The notes beneath the pieces were generated by a model. That model ran no database searches and was not told the origin of the DNA. It saw only the letters and a program-made list of their open reading frames with translations. Positions 1 through 9,700 of a DNA stretch of 64,000 nucleotides are shown here, piece after piece (position 1 is the first letter of the stretch; every line of letters begins with the position of its first letter). This DNA comes from Protofrankia sp963555925 (GTDB lineage Bacteria; Actinomycetota; Actinomycetes; Frankiales; Frankiaceae): NCBI GenBank assembly GCA_963555925.1, contig CAUVXJ010000100.1, positions 111,398-175,397 on the forward strand, written 5' to 3'. Both the position numbers and the translations under genes were made by a program.

Positions 1-579
1 CACACCCTCGCCGTCGCCCACCGCGGCCACCAGATGGCCAGCCCACTCCAGGTCACCCGCGACTACCTCGCGGCCATGGACGCCGCCCCCTACTACGGCG
101 CCCCACCCGCCACCGGTCTGCACCGCATCCTCGCGGCCCTCGGACCGAAGATGCTCACGCTCGCCGCCGAACGCACCGGCGGCGCACACACCTATACCGT
201 TCCCGTCGAACACACGGAGTTCGCCCGCCGCCACCTCGGAGAAGGACCCCTCCTCATCCCCGAGCAGAAAGTCGTCCTCGTCACCGACCCCGGCGACGCC
301 CGCCGCATCGCCCGCGCCAACGTCAGCCGCGTCATCCGCCTCCCCAACTACGCCAACAACCTGCGCCGACACGGCTTCACCGACGACGACATCGCCGGCC
401 AGGGCAGCGACCGCCTCATCGACGCCCTCGTCGCCTGGGGCACCCTCGACGACATCCACCGCAGAGTCAAGGACCACCTCGACGCCGGCGCTGACCACGT
501 CGCCCTCCAGGTCCTGACCGCCGACCCGACAGCGCTCCCCCGGCGGGAATGGGGCGAACTCGCCGCACTGATCCACTAG
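1..579 (+). CDS. LLM-class F420-dependent oxidoreductase, C-terminal part
   Basis: The reading frame is open from the first base, so the gene begins upstream of the window and only about 192 C-terminal residues are seen. The segment has the look of the luciferase-like monooxygenase family that uses coenzyme F420 (close to the TIGR03620-type group): a TYTVPVEHT stretch, then a conserved LIPEQKVVL segment and a C-terminal helix carrying DDIHRRVKDHLDAGADHV, the usual end of the TIM barrel where the flavin phosphate is held. Substrate is unknown. The stop TAG is at 577-579 and a dispersed repeat copy starts seven bases later. Family call is good; any specific reaction would be a guess. Confidence 0.75.
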   Translation, partial: HTLAVAHRGHQMASPLQVTRDYLAAMDAAPYYGAPPATGLHRILAALGPKMLTLAAERTGGAHTYTVPVEHTEFARRHLGEGPLLIPEQKVVLVTDPGDARRIARANVSRVIRLPNYANNLRRHGFTDDDIAGQGSDRLIDALVAWGTLDDIHRRVKDHLDAGADHVALQVLTADPTALPRREWGELAALIH

Positions 580-585
580 ACGAGT

Positions 586-634
586 ACAAGCGCCCGGCAA
601 CAGGGAATTAGACCAAGAAACAGAGCTGGGGTTC
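586..634 (+). repeat. dispersed repeat, copy A (divergent)
   Basis: This stretch starts AAGCGCCCGGCAACAGGG and aligns without gaps over about 45 bases to the copy on the minus strand at 4063-3970, with differences that are nearly all transitions (for example ATTAGACCAAG against AGTGGATCAAG, then a shared GCTGGGG). It lies directly behind the oxidoreductase stop codon. Confidence 0.55.
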
Positions 635-665
635 GACACCAGGACGAACCGCAGTCCGGCCGACG

Positions 666-1361
666 TCAGCCTCTCTTGAATGCCTCCCGGCGCAGCATCT
701 GGAACAGTGTGGGAGCGCCCTCGAGTGTTGTCACTGCGACCGCCTTCCGCACGAACCGGACATTGACCGCCTGCTCGAGCAGGCTCGCGGCGAGGTCGGC
801 GCGGCTGGTGAAGATGCCCGGCGCCTGATCCTCGTGAAGCTCGTACCTCGTCACCCCGGCAGCATCGAACAGACCTGACGGGCGCATGATCGTCCACTCC
901 AGGTCGCTGGCGCGGACGAGTTCCTCCATGAGCCGCATGTCCGCGTACGTCGTCTTGCCGATCGTCGCAGTGAGCAACGGCTGCATGACTCGGTTCATCA
1001 GAAAACCGCCGTCAGCATGATAATGCGGCTCGGTGGCACTCGAGCTGACCACGGCCAGTCGCTTGATCCCGTGCGTGGCCATCGCGGCGGCGATGGTGCG
1101 CACGCCGTCGCTGTAGACACTGATCGGCTTGCGCGTGAAGGGCACGCCGAGCGTCGACAGCACGACATGTGCCCCGTCGATCGCGCGATCGACGGCCGGC
1201 GCGTCATGGACGTCAGCCTCCACGACGTCCAGTCGTTCGTGCGTGATCGGGAAATCGGCCGGCCGCCTGGTCACCGCTACGACGTCGTGGCGGGCGGCGA
1301 GCGCCTGCTCCGTCAGCAGTCGGCCGGTCAACCCGTTGGCCCCGAAGACGACGATCCTCAT
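666..1361 (-). CDS. NAD(P)-binding SDR-type (NmrA-like) reductase
   Basis: A 231-residue atypical short-chain dehydrogenase. The start is the ATG at 1361, because it is preceded by a strong GGAGGAG site five bases upstream and is followed at once by the Rossmann fold (MRIVVFGANGLTG, the GxxGxxG nucleotide motif at residues 7-13). A longer in-frame extension exists but lacks a ribosome site. Later features are STLGVPF and a VVSSSATEP strand, as in NAD(P)H-binding proteins that act on quinones or as redox sensors. It is divergent from a MarR regulator with only 99 bases between the two starts and a perfect palindrome in that gap, so it is probably the regulator's target. Substrate unknown. Confidence 0.8.
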   Translation of the reverse strand: MRIVVFGANGLTGRLLTEQALAARHDVVAVTRRPADFPITHERLDVVEADVHDAPAVDRAIDGAHVVLSTLGVPFTRKPISVYSDGVRTIAAAMATHGIKRLAVVSSSATEPHYHADGGFLMNRVMQPLLTATIGKTTYADMRLMEELVRASDLEWTIMRPSGLFDAAGVTRYELHEDQAPGIFTSRADLAASLLEQAVNVRFVRKAVAVTTLEGAPTLFQMLRREAFKRG

Positions 1362-1412
1362 GGTTACGCTCCTCCTGACCCGCAGGCGCGGGTCACGATC
1401 TAATACTACGAA

Positions 1413-1429
1413 TCTCGTATGATACGAGA
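1413..1429. promoter_or_regulatory. palindromic operator between SDR and MarR genes
   Basis: TCTCGTATGATACGAGA is a perfect inverted repeat (8 + 1 + 8). It sits in the intergenic gap of the divergent pair, 32 bases before the MarR start and 51 before the SDR start. Size and position fit a MarR dimer site that represses both promoters. Binding is inferred, not seen. Confidence 0.65.
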
Positions 1430-1460
1430 ACGATAACATGACACGGGGAGGTCAGGGGGA

Positions 1461-1970
1461 TTGGCAGCGCGAGGTGTTGACGGATCGGCATCTGGCGAGG
1501 AAGGACGAACCCGGAGCCGGCGGATCGCCGAGGCCAAGCTGAGCCTGCGCGAGCTGCGGATCGAACTGGCAGTGCTCAATCACCGGGTGGGCTCGCGGAT
1601 AGAGATCAAGGACGTGGACTTCGACTGTCTCGACGTCATCACACGCCACGGCCCGATCAGCCCGAGCACTCTTGCACGTCGCGTCGGTGTGCACCTGGCC
1701 ACGATGACCGGCATTCTCGACCGCCTCGAGAGGGGCGGTTGGATCGTGCGGGACCGGGTCGAGAGCGACCGGCGTGCTGTGCTCATACGCGGCGTGCCCG
1801 ACAAGCAGCGCGACATCTTCCGGCTGTACGACGGTATGAACCGCTCGCTGGACAGGATCCTTGAGAACTACAGCGACGACGAGATCGACCTCGTCGTCGA
1901 TTTCCTGCGACGCTGCACCGAAGCCGGGCAATCCGCCACGGACCAGCTCGCGAAGGACTCCGACCCCTGA
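1461..1970 (+). CDS. MarR-family transcriptional regulator
   Basis: A 169-residue winged-helix repressor. The start is a TTG with GGGGAGG about ten bases upstream; no ATG fits the N-terminus. Residues about 40-120 hold the fold: a helix-turn-helix (ISPSTLARRVGVHLATMTGILDRLERGGW) and the beta wing with the conserved DRR (VESDRRAVLI), and a C-terminal dimer helix. MarR proteins usually sense small aromatic or oxidising molecules and control the gene next door. Here that is the divergent SDR reductase, and the 17-base palindrome in between is the likely site. The length is within the normal range. Confidence 0.85.
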   Translation: MAARGVDGSASGEEGRTRSRRIAEAKLSLRELRIELAVLNHRVGSRIEIKDVDFDCLDVITRHGPISPSTLARRVGVHLATMTGILDRLERGGWIVRDRVESDRRAVLIRGVPDKQRDIFRLYDGMNRSLDRILENYSDDEIDLVVDFLRRCTEAGQSATDQLAKDSDP

Positions 1971-1974
1971 GCGG

Positions 1975-2085
1975 AAAAATTGCCCGGAACGACCCGCTGA
2001 CCCACCTCCCGTCCGGAATGTTCACCGCGAACGCCGCCTTGCCGGCCTTGGCCGCCATGGCGCACGCCCTCGGTGTCAGCTCGGG
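1975..2085 (+). pseudogene. IS1380-like transposase fragment
   Basis: A short open stretch without a start encodes NDPLTHLPSGMFTANAA followed by LALAAMAHALG-like residues. The order 'hydrophilic N/H-L-PSG-F-AN-A ... A-MAH-L' is typical of the C-terminal part of IS1380-family transposases (general knowledge of the family). No ends or target duplication can be seen. It lies between the MarR gene and proS. Confidence 0.4.
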
Positions 2086-2173
2086 CTGTTGTTGCCATGG
2101 ACGATTCGTTCCGCGTTCTCGTCCGCCGGGTTCCACACGACGTCATTGTCCGGTAGAGGGGTAGACGCTATCA

Positions 2174-3895
2174 TCACAGCGCCCGGTGGAGCTGTTCAAC
2201 CGTTTTTGGTAGATCCGCGATGTCAATCTCGGTCACAACGGATCGGTCCCGCGTTCGAACCTCGACGACGCCTTCGGCCGCTCGGCGTCCTATGACGACC
2301 TGTACCGGGCATCCAATCAAATCGGCGTCCGCGAACTTCACCCCGGCCGAGCTTCCCTGCCGGTCATCCACGAGAACGTCAAGCCCTTCCGCCTCCAGCG
2401 ATCCGGCAACCGAGTTGACCACGTCCCAATCGACCTTCCGACCCAACGGGATCACTTCTACGTCGTAGGGGGCGAGTGCCGCCGGCCACACGATGCCGTT
2501 CTCATCGTGGTGCTGCTCGATCACGACCGAAAGAATGCGGCTTATGCCGATACCGTAGCAGCCCATTACCATGGGTGCGTCCTTGCCGGTACCGTCAAGG
2601 AACCTCGCTTCCAAGGGCACCGAATACTTTGTGCCAAGCTGGAAGATGTGGCCGATTTCGACTGATCTGTCGACCGCGAGTGGACCTGTGCCATCCGGAG
2701 ACGGGTCACCCGGCCGGACATTGGTCACGTCCGCGTACTCATCCGGCGCAAAGTCGCGTCCTCGGTTGCAGCCGGTCACGTGGTAGTCAACCTCGTTCGC
2801 ACCGGTACACCAGTCCCGCCCGGCCGCGACATGATGATCTGCGACGATCCTGCTGACATAGGGTGTAAGCCCCTGCGGCCCGACGTACCCTCGGATCAGA
2901 CCGGGGTTCGCTGCGAAATCGGCCGCTTCAAGGAGCGTAGGCGCCGCGCCGAGGACCTTCCCGAGCTTGTACTCATTGATCTCCCGGTTGCCCGGGCAGA
3001 GTACGGCGACGACCTGAATCCCCCCGTCACCGGCGCGCGGAACCTTGTACAGGACGCATTTCAGTATCTGGCTCGTCGGTATGCCGAGGTGCGCGGCGAC
3101 TTCCTGAACCCCCGGAACCCCAGGGGTGTGAATACGCTGGAGCGGGTCTGTCCCGGCAGCTACTTCGGCGGGCCGCTGACTCGATGCAGCTTCCATGTTC
3201 GCGGCATAGCTGCCCTTCGGGGCATAGACGAACAGATCCTCACCGATCTCGCTCGGGGCCATGAACTCGTGGTTCACGTCGCCCCCGATCTCACCGGCCT
3301 GTGCCTCCACAGCCCGAAACCGAAGCCCACAGCGGGTAAACACCCGTACGTAGGCGTCGTACATCACGCCATACGTCTCACGGAGCGAGCTGAGGTCCAC
3401 GTGGAAGCTGTAGGCGTCCTTCATGACAAAATCACGAGCACGTATGAGGCCGGACCTCGGCCGCAACTCGTCGCGGTACTTGGTCTGAATCTGGTAGACA
3501 CTCAGAGGCAGGTCCCGATAGCTGCTGATCTCGTTCGCTATCATGTTGGTGACCAGTTCCTCGTGGGTGGGACCGAGGCAGAACTCCGCTCCCTTTCGGT
3601 CCGTCACCCGGAACATCAGCTCGCCATAGTTGGCCCACCGGCCGGTCCGTTCCCACAACTCACGCGGCATGATCGCCGGCATCAGCAATTCCTGGCACCC
3701 GGCCGCTGCCATTTCTTGCCGAACGATCTTCTCGACCTTGCGGAGGACGCGAAGCCCGAGGGGAAGATAGGTATAGATGCCCGATGAGACCTTCCGGACA
3801 TAGCCACCACGAACCAGCAGTCTGTGATTGACTGTTTCAGCTTCAGCAGGATCGTCGCGAAGCGTCCGGACGAAAAGACGAGAAAGATGGTCCAC
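2174..3895 (-). CDS. proS: prolyl-tRNA synthetase, bacterial type
   Basis: A 573-residue class II aminoacyl-tRNA synthetase that charges tRNA-Pro in the cytoplasm. The start is a GTG with GGAGG nine bases upstream. Motif 1 lies near residues 55-85 (YLPLGLRVLRKVEKIVRQEM), motif 2 at FCLGPTHEELVTNMI through YRDELRPRSGLIRARDF, and motif 3 at GCYGIGISRIL. The region between motifs 2 and 3 (about 225-390) holds the INS editing domain, which marks the bacterial rather than the eukaryote-like form. The C-terminal anticodon-binding domain includes the conserved DDR and DLIGCPVQVVIG segments. The length equals the usual 560-580. It is flanked by an IS1380 fragment and a dispersed repeat, so it seems isolated from its usual neighbours. 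No T-box leader was found in front of it. Confidence 0.95.
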   Translation of the reverse strand: MDHLSRLFVRTLRDDPAEAETVNHRLLVRGGYVRKVSSGIYTYLPLGLRVLRKVEKIVRQEMAAAGCQELLMPAIMPRELWERTGRWANYGELMFRVTDRKGAEFCLGPTHEELVTNMIANEISSYRDLPLSVYQIQTKYRDELRPRSGLIRARDFVMKDAYSFHVDLSSLRETYGVMYDAYVRVFTRCGLRFRAVEAQAGEIGGDVNHEFMAPSEIGEDLFVYAPKGSYAANMEAASSQRPAEVAAGTDPLQRIHTPGVPGVQEVAAHLGIPTSQILKCVLYKVPRAGDGGIQVVAVLCPGNREINEYKLGKVLGAAPTLLEAADFAANPGLIRGYVGPQGLTPYVSRIVADHHVAAGRDWCTGANEVDYHVTGCNRGRDFAPDEYADVTNVRPGDPSPDGTGPLAVDRSVEIGHIFQLGTKYSVPLEARFLDGTGKDAPMVMGCYGIGISRILSVVIEQHHDENGIVWPAALAPYDVEVIPLGRKVDWDVVNSVAGSLEAEGLDVLVDDRQGSSAGVKFADADLIGCPVQVVIGRRAAEGVVEVRTRDRSVVTEIDIADLPKTVEQLHRAL

Positions 3896-3969
3896 AGGGG
3901 TAAACCTCCGTCACGCGAGAGGAGCCGAGAAGGGCAACGCCCGACGGCATTTCTGATCTAACCTACTGC

Positions 3970-4063
3970 CTCCGACGGCCAGGGTGGCTCCCTCCTCCGC
4001 CTTGCGATGCACGCGCCCCAGCCCCACTCCTTGATCCACTCCCCTATTGCCGGGCGCTCTTAA
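3970..4063 (-). repeat. dispersed repeat, copy B (fullest copy)
   Basis: Reading the minus strand from 4063, the copy opens AAGAGCGCCCGGCAATAGGG, continues with GTGGATCAAGGAGTGGGG and then a GCATCGCAAGGCGGAGGAGG segment. The left part matches copies at 586, 21853, 29514 and 52001; the right part matches the copy at 34604. It lies about 75-165 bases upstream of the proS start. No transposase is present. Confidence 0.6.
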
Positions 4064-4135
4064 CGATATGTGTCGACTGACAGCCGGAGCGTGGGCACAG
4101 GTCGCCCGAGCGGGGTTACAGCCGTATGCGCCAAG

Positions 4136-4182
4136 ACGACTACCATGATTGTCGGCGTGAAGTACGACTACCATGGTTGTCG
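4136..4182. promoter_or_regulatory. paired near-palindromic operator-like sites
   Basis: ACGACTACCATGATTGTCG (4136-4154) recurs as ACGACTACCATGGTTGTCG (4164-4182) with one change and a spacing of 28 bases. The second copy contains CGACTACCATGGTTGTCG, an imperfect palindrome centred on CCATGG. Two equal sites just before a start codon (4185) suggest a repressor site for the short reading frame that follows. Confidence 0.45.
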
Positions 4183-4184
4183 AC

Positions 4185-4556
4185 ATGGCCGCGGAAGACA
4201 CGCGAACGGCCACACTCCGTGCGCTCGCCGAAGCGGGTGAGCGGGCGCGGTCCGTGTCCAGCCTCCGGATGGCACCGCACCACCAGCGACAACCGCAGTT
4301 GCCGCCGTTACCGAGTTTGGCAGGCCCAACACGGGTGGCGACGCGACCGCCACGGGCGCCGGCGGGTTTGGCCGGTGACCGGGCGGCCGGCCTGCCCCGT
4401 GGTCTGGTGGCCGCCAGCCCAGGTGATGGTCACGTTCACCGTCTCGCTGTCCCTTATCGCCCCGCCCCGCGAGGAGGCACCCGGTTCAGAGGCATCATGG
4501 GTGGCGTACTGATGCCTGGATCAAGGGTGTCAAAGCCGGTGAGTTCGACGACCTGA
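4185..4556 (+). pseudogene. degraded small gene behind paired operator sites
   Basis: From the ATG at 4185 about 25 residues look like a genuine protein start (MAAEDTRTATLRALAEAGER, an amphipathic helix common at the N-terminus of small actinobacterial DNA-binding proteins). After that the frame turns into proline- and arginine-rich sequence with no recognisable fold. I read this as a small regulator whose body was lost or frameshifted. The paired near-palindromes directly upstream are the main reason to list it. Function not assigned. Confidence 0.25.
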
Positions 4557-4605
4557 CGGCTTGTGACCTGACCGGCTGGGCTTGTCACGAGTTCAAGGGA
4601 GCCGT

Positions 4606-5592
4606 ATGGATTTCCGACCGATCGAACGGGCTTCGGAGGCGTTCCAGCAGCCGGTGACCGCCGACGAGATCCAGGCGATCTGCCGCCGCGTCTTCGGCCC
4701 CGAGGCCCATGCTCTCTTCGCCGCCGAGCTGGGCGCGGGCAGGTACAACAACACCTACCGCGTGACCGTGGCCGGGCAGAAGCGGCCGGTGATCCTGCGG
4801 GTCGCGCCCGAGCCGACCCGGCAGTTCGGCTCTGAACGGCAGCTGATGCGCAACGAATACGCGAGCGTCCCGTGGCTCGCGGCGATCGTCCCGCTGATGC
4901 CGCGGGTCCTCACCGCGGACTGGTCCCACGAGGTGATCGGTCGGGACTACATGGTCCAGACTCTCCTCGACGGTGTCCCCGCCCCGGACCGTCTCGGTGA
5001 TTACCCGCGGTCGACCTGGCCGGGCTACTTCCGGCAGATGGGCGCGATCGCCCGGGACGTCCACGCGATACGCGGCCCGTACTTCGGCCCCGTCACCGGC
5101 CCGGCGCACGCGACGTGGAGCGCGGCCGTGACCGCATCCCTGGGGAGCATCGCCGCTGACCTCGACAGCGTTGGCCTGGACGCCGCCGATGTGCGCAAGG
5201 TTGCCGCCGTGGCCGCCGAGCAACGCGATGTCCTCGACGAGATCACCGAGCCGCGCATGCTGGCCGGTGACTTGTGGACCGTCAACGTGATGCTGGATGC
5301 CACCGCACCAGAGCCGACGATCACCGGGGTCTTCGACATGGACCGCACCTGGTGGGGCGACCCGGCCGCGGACTGGACGATCCGCATGGCCTTGGCGAAG
5401 GCGGACGAGCGGGGGGCGTTCTGGGAAGGCTACGGGACGCGGGAGCAGTCTCCCGCCGCGATGTGGCGTGCGCGGATTTACGAGGCCCGGCATATCGGCG
5501 CCATCCGCTTGGAGCGCCACCGCCTCGGCAACCCCGACGGTGTCCAGGACACCTACAGCGCCATGGCCGCCGTGCTGGCCGATCTGACCTAA
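4606..5592 (+). CDS. aminoglycoside phosphotransferase (APH)-family kinase-like enzyme
   Basis: A 328-residue protein of the APH/choline-kinase superfamily, which moves the ATP gamma-phosphate to a small hydroxylated molecule. The start is the ATG at 4606, preceded by AGGGAG; the longer frame from 4582 lacks a site. An N-lobe with RYNNTYRVTVAG and VILRVAPEP (the ATP-holding lysine position is not conserved as such) is followed by the catalytic loop LAGDLWTVNVM (Brenner-like motif with D and N) at about residue 225 and the metal-binding GVFDMDRTWWGDPAADW, where FD-D replaces the usual IDWE. Substrate is unknown; resistance should not be assumed. It is convergent with the truncated ATP-grasp gene 36 bases downstream. 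Confidence 0.75.
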   Translation: MDFRPIERASEAFQQPVTADEIQAICRRVFGPEAHALFAAELGAGRYNNTYRVTVAGQKRPVILRVAPEPTRQFGSERQLMRNEYASVPWLAAIVPLMPRVLTADWSHEVIGRDYMVQTLLDGVPAPDRLGDYPRSTWPGYFRQMGAIARDVHAIRGPYFGPVTGPAHATWSAAVTASLGSIAADLDSVGLDAADVRKVAAVAAEQRDVLDEITEPRMLAGDLWTVNVMLDATAPEPTITGVFDMDRTWWGDPAADWTIRMALAKADERGAFWEGYGTREQSPAAMWRARIYEARHIGAIRLERHRLGNPDGVQDTYSAMAAVLADLT

Positions 5593-5628
5593 CGGCTCAC
5601 GCCGCTCCTGGAACCCCGAGCGGAGAGC

Positions 5629-6579
5629 TCAGCCGGTCACCGGAGGTTCGGCTGATGGGGACGGTGCGCTCGGGTCGTGGTGCACGGTCATATTCATTCC
5701 TGGGCTCCGGCCCAGCTCGGGACCGCCCGGACCGTTCGGCGTCGGAGGCTCGGGGACGACCTCGATGGTGATCTGAGCGAGCAGGAGCTTGGCGTGGTGG
5801 TCGACCGTGTCGGCGTCTGGTCCTGTCACGATGAAGTGGCCGAGACGTCCGCGGTTGGCTCGGGCCTCATGAACGACATCGCCGATGGCTGTGCGCAGCT
5901 GTACGGCGGGCACTCCGGGACCCGTTGGGGGCAGGCCAGTCACCGATGCCAGGCGGCCAGCGCGCGGACTGGTGAGGAACCGTACGGTGGCATGCTCGTG
6001 GCGGGCCGGGATGAGGTTGGCGGAACGCCCGAAAGCAGCGTCGAGGAGCGCTTTCCACGGGTCGATGCCGAGGGCGTGCTGGATCAGGAAACCGATCTGG
6101 CCGGCGCCGAGGCGGGCGCCGATCTCGATGACGGTGCAGCCACCATCGGGGGTAAGCATCACCTCGGTGTGTGAGGCGCCGTTGCGGATTCCGACCGCAG
6201 TGATCGCCCGTTCCACCTCCTGGTGCATGGCCCGCTCAATCTGGGGCGGCAAGAGGGCAGGCAGACTGTGGCCGATCTCGGCACGGTGGTTACCGGTGGT
6301 GACTGCTTTGCGGGTGGCGCACAGGTGCGTCGTGGAGCCGTGCTGGGTGAGGGATTCGACGCTGTACTCGGTGCCTTCGACATAGTCCTGGACCAGGACG
6401 CGCTGGTCGAGCGGCATGCCGTACATGCCTCGCGGGGCATATGCCGCCCGCCAGGCCGCAGCCACGCCGGCCGGGTCGTGGACGACGGTGACGCCTGTGG
6501 AGCCCGCCCAGGCCAGGCTGCGAACAGTCCAATCGGGTCGCAAGTCGCCGCGTCTACCAAATGTCATATCTGACAACAA
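5629..6579 (-). CDS. ATP-grasp enzyme, N-terminally truncated
   Basis: The 316 residues cover the central and C-terminal part of an ATP-grasp ligase. Visible are the adenine/lysine region (LVQDYVEGTEYSVESL), and the metal-binding strand TVIEIGARLGAGQIG, followed by a C-terminal domain of the kind found in carboxylate-amine ligases of natural product and dipeptide synthesis. The usual N-terminal Rossmann-like pre-ATP-grasp domain and the first ATP-binding lysine (about 100 residues) are missing. The available start (TTG at 6579) has no ribosome site, and the upstream 200 bases hold unrelated sequence. It is probably a truncated remnant. Substrate cannot be named. Confidence 0.6.
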   Translation of the reverse strand: MLSDMTFGRRGDLRPDWTVRSLAWAGSTGVTVVHDPAGVAAAWRAAYAPRGMYGMPLDQRVLVQDYVEGTEYSVESLTQHGSTTHLCATRKAVTTGNHRAEIGHSLPALLPPQIERAMHQEVERAITAVGIRNGASHTEVMLTPDGGCTVIEIGARLGAGQIGFLIQHALGIDPWKALLDAAFGRSANLIPARHEHATVRFLTSPRAGRLASVTGLPPTGPGVPAVQLRTAIGDVVHEARANRGRLGHFIVTGPDADTVDHHAKLLLAQITIEVVPEPPTPNGPGGPELGRSPGMNMTVHHDPSAPSPSAEPPVTG

Positions 6580-6790
6580 TAAATCCTAATTGCCGGTACG
6601 GATAGCGCCGCGCGTTCCCCCACCACCTGGGCCACCGGATGAAACCGGCCGAGGTCCGCCCGATCGGCAACGTGGTGCTCCTGGGCTATCTGCTCGGCTG
6701 ACCTGGCCGGCAGGCCCACCGCGTTGCTGGAGGAGTTCGGCACCGCCCAGGGGATACCGTTCGCGGTCGGCCGGCCGACCGCCGTCGGAG
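6580..6790. other. short intergenic stretch with coding-like debris
   Basis: On the plus strand two frames carry KPAEVRPIGNVVLLGYLL and then LAGRPTALLEEFGTAQGIPF, which read like one protein joined across a +1 shift. I do not recognise the family. No intact gene, repeat copy or RNA is visible here. Confidence 0.3.
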
Positions 6791-9700
6791 TCAGGTCTTC
6801 TTCCGGCGACCGCGGGGGGCGACCGGGGGACGCCAGTCGGCGAGACCGTCCTCGCGCAGATGCAGCCGGTTCGTGCAGTCGGCGAGGAACCCCTCGTAGA
6901 CCTCGGCGGGGCTGCCGTCGTAGAGCGGATCGAACTCACCGTGCCACTGCCGGACCCATGGCAGCGCCTCCCGCAGGCCGGCGAGCAGCGGAGCGAGACG
7001 CTCGGCACCCCAACCGTCGTTCTGCTCCCGCTCGACGACAAGGGTGGCTAGGGCCTGCGCCTGCTCACGGTGATCCCACCCGGCCCAGCCGACCAGCAGG
7101 CTTGAGTCCCCGTCCCGGCAGGCGTGCGGATAGGAGACGAACCGTTCCTTGGGCACGTCGAGCTTGCCGCGCTGCCGCCAGAAACTCGTCCGACGGAAGT
7201 CGGTCGGCTTGTACTTCGGCGGCACCGGGATCCTGTCGCGGATCTTAAGCCGCTCCTCCTCGGTGGGGGCGGCGTCCTCGGCCCGCTGCAGATCCCAGAC
7301 GTGCTCCCAGTCGCCGCGTTTGACCAGCCCGTCGTCGGTGTACCGCAGGGCGGCGAGAAACGGGACATGCTCGTCCGCGACCAGGTCGGCGACAATCCCG
7401 GTGAGCTCCCCGCCCGGCTGGTACAGCTCGGCGACGGCGACGAACTCCTGGTCTCGGCGCAGCTCGTCGGCCAGCTGGGAGGTGGTCAGCGGCCGGGGCT
7501 GCACCATCGCGTCGACCTCGTGGAACCACAGTTCGCGCGCTTCGCAGCGGTCGAGCAGCCAGTCGCGTAACGCCTTGGCCTGGAGAGAATCCCAGCCCTC
7601 GGTCGCCCACCGCCGCTTGCACTCGGGTCGCTCGATGAGCGCGAGATGCCGGTTGTTCCCGATGACGGCGATACGCCTTTCGACCACGGCCCGGTACTCG
7701 GCGGGCCAGTGGCCGGGGAGCTCGGTGATCGGTGTGGAGCCATGCCGGGTGAACCACGCGGTGCTCGCCTCACCCGCGGCCATCCTCCGGGCCAGGACGA
7801 TCTCGAACGCCCGCTCCCCGAGCGTCAGCTCCGGGACGGCCTCGCCCGGCGCGGTCAGTTCGTCGGGGAGCAGCCCGTAGAGGGAGTAGACCTGCCAGTC
7901 CAGCTCCTCCTGCAACGCGATCATCCGCGCCCGGGTCGACTCCCACTCCCGCCGCGCCTGGGCCAGCCGTGCCCGGGTCGGTGCCTCGTCGGCCGCGACC
8001 GCCGACGGACTCACCGCGCCGAGCCGCTGCGCCAACCCGTCCAGCTCCCGCGCCAGCTCCAGCGGATACTCCGCCGGCAGCGGAAACTCCTGCAGCTTCG
8101 TCCCGGTGTGTTCGTAGAAATCCTCCCACGGCGCCGCAGTTCGGCGTGCACCCCGAGAATCAACAGTGCTACCAAGATTGTGGCATACCTGCTTGAGCCA
8201 GAAACAGGCGGTCGAGCTGTTGAGTACCCCCAGCAGCCGCAAGTGCTCATTCTCCCCAGCCCCCGCCGGCAACTTAATCACCGGCGCGGTCTGCTTGAAC
8301 ACCTTCCCGCCACGATCCAGCACGAAGTGATTGTGAGTGCCAACAAATGCAAGGGCGATGGAAAACGGAACTCGCAGCTTGCTTGCGGTTAGTCGACCGT
8401 ATTCGGACCATTTCAGCCCGCTTTCTACCTTCGTTCTCCCACCAAACAGAATACTCCGACACAGGTTGGTGCGCCCTGGCCACAAATATCGATGCATTGG
8501 CGGATTGCTTGGCACGTCAATCGGGGAGTAACCCCGGTCGTAAGGAAACACTGCCACTTCGTTTTGGGACCACGCCCAATCACGCAGGGAGTCACCGACA
8601 ACCATGGGCCTCCACCATGCATTCCCAATTTGGTGACGCCTTGCGCTCGATTCCGGAAGCAAATAAAGATCGTCTTCCAGAGTAAAACTCGTAATTCCGA
8701 TAGATGAAGCAATTTGACCAAGCCGAATGTCAGCGTGGACCTCAATTTTGGCCTGGAGGTCGGAGGCACCGCCACCGCTGAGGCTCCATGGATAGGTCGC
8801 TACGCGCTCTCGTGGTAGATCCGCAACGCTGACCCATTCACTTTCGGATCCAGCATGATCAATCTGCTCCACGATCGCACGCCACACTAGACCCTGGCTT
8901 GGATCCCGTGGCGTCCCAGGAGCACCTCGAATACCCAAAACGGCACGAATACTAGCGGTTCGATACTGATTCTTCCTACGACCGAACAAAATAATTGTCG
9001 GAACGCCGGGTCCCGGAATGTAGGCGCCGGAGGTGTCGACGATGTGGGTCAGCTCGACCTTGTTGGCGAAGAACTGCTCGATGAGCTTCTTCCCGAACTC
9101 CCGCTTCATGAACGAGTTGGCCGTGATCTGGCCGACGTAGCCGGCGCCCCGGCCGTCGGCGTCGGCCTCTCTGGCCAGCTCGAAGAAACGCTGGGCGAAG
9201 GGGACCGAAAGGGCGTACTTGCCCGAGCAGGCGTCGTACAGATCCCGGTAGTGCCGGTTCAGCTCCTTGTCCTTGACCGTGATGTACGGCGGATTGCCGA
9301 CCACCGCGTGATAGCGGCCCTGCGCCAGAATGCCGAGATGATCGGTCACATCTTCGGTGGCGTAGGAGAACGCGGCGAACTCGTCCTGCTCGGAGTCGAA
9401 CAGGCCGAGCTGCCGATGCTTGATCAGCGAGTCGCCGACGGCGATGTGCAGGGGGAAGGTGTAGCCGGCGGCCTCGGCCAGGGAGGAGAAGCCGGCGGCG
9501 CGCAGGGCGGCGACCAGCAGGCGGAACCGGGCGATCGCGACCGCGAACGGGTTGACGTCCACACCGTGCACGGCGTCCAGGGCGAGCCGGACCCGCTCGT
9601 GCGCGTCCCGGCCCGGGGCGTTGTTCTCCCATTCGGCGAGCAGGCGATGAAACGCGCCGAGCAGAAAATGGCCGGACCCGCAGGTCGGATCGATCATCTT

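Noticed and set aside
3970..4000. AGGGTGGCTCCC near the proS leader, similar to the T-box core AGGGTGGNACC
   Set aside because: It lies on the plus strand while proS is on the minus strand, and the sequence belongs to the dispersed repeat copy. No specifier loop is seen.
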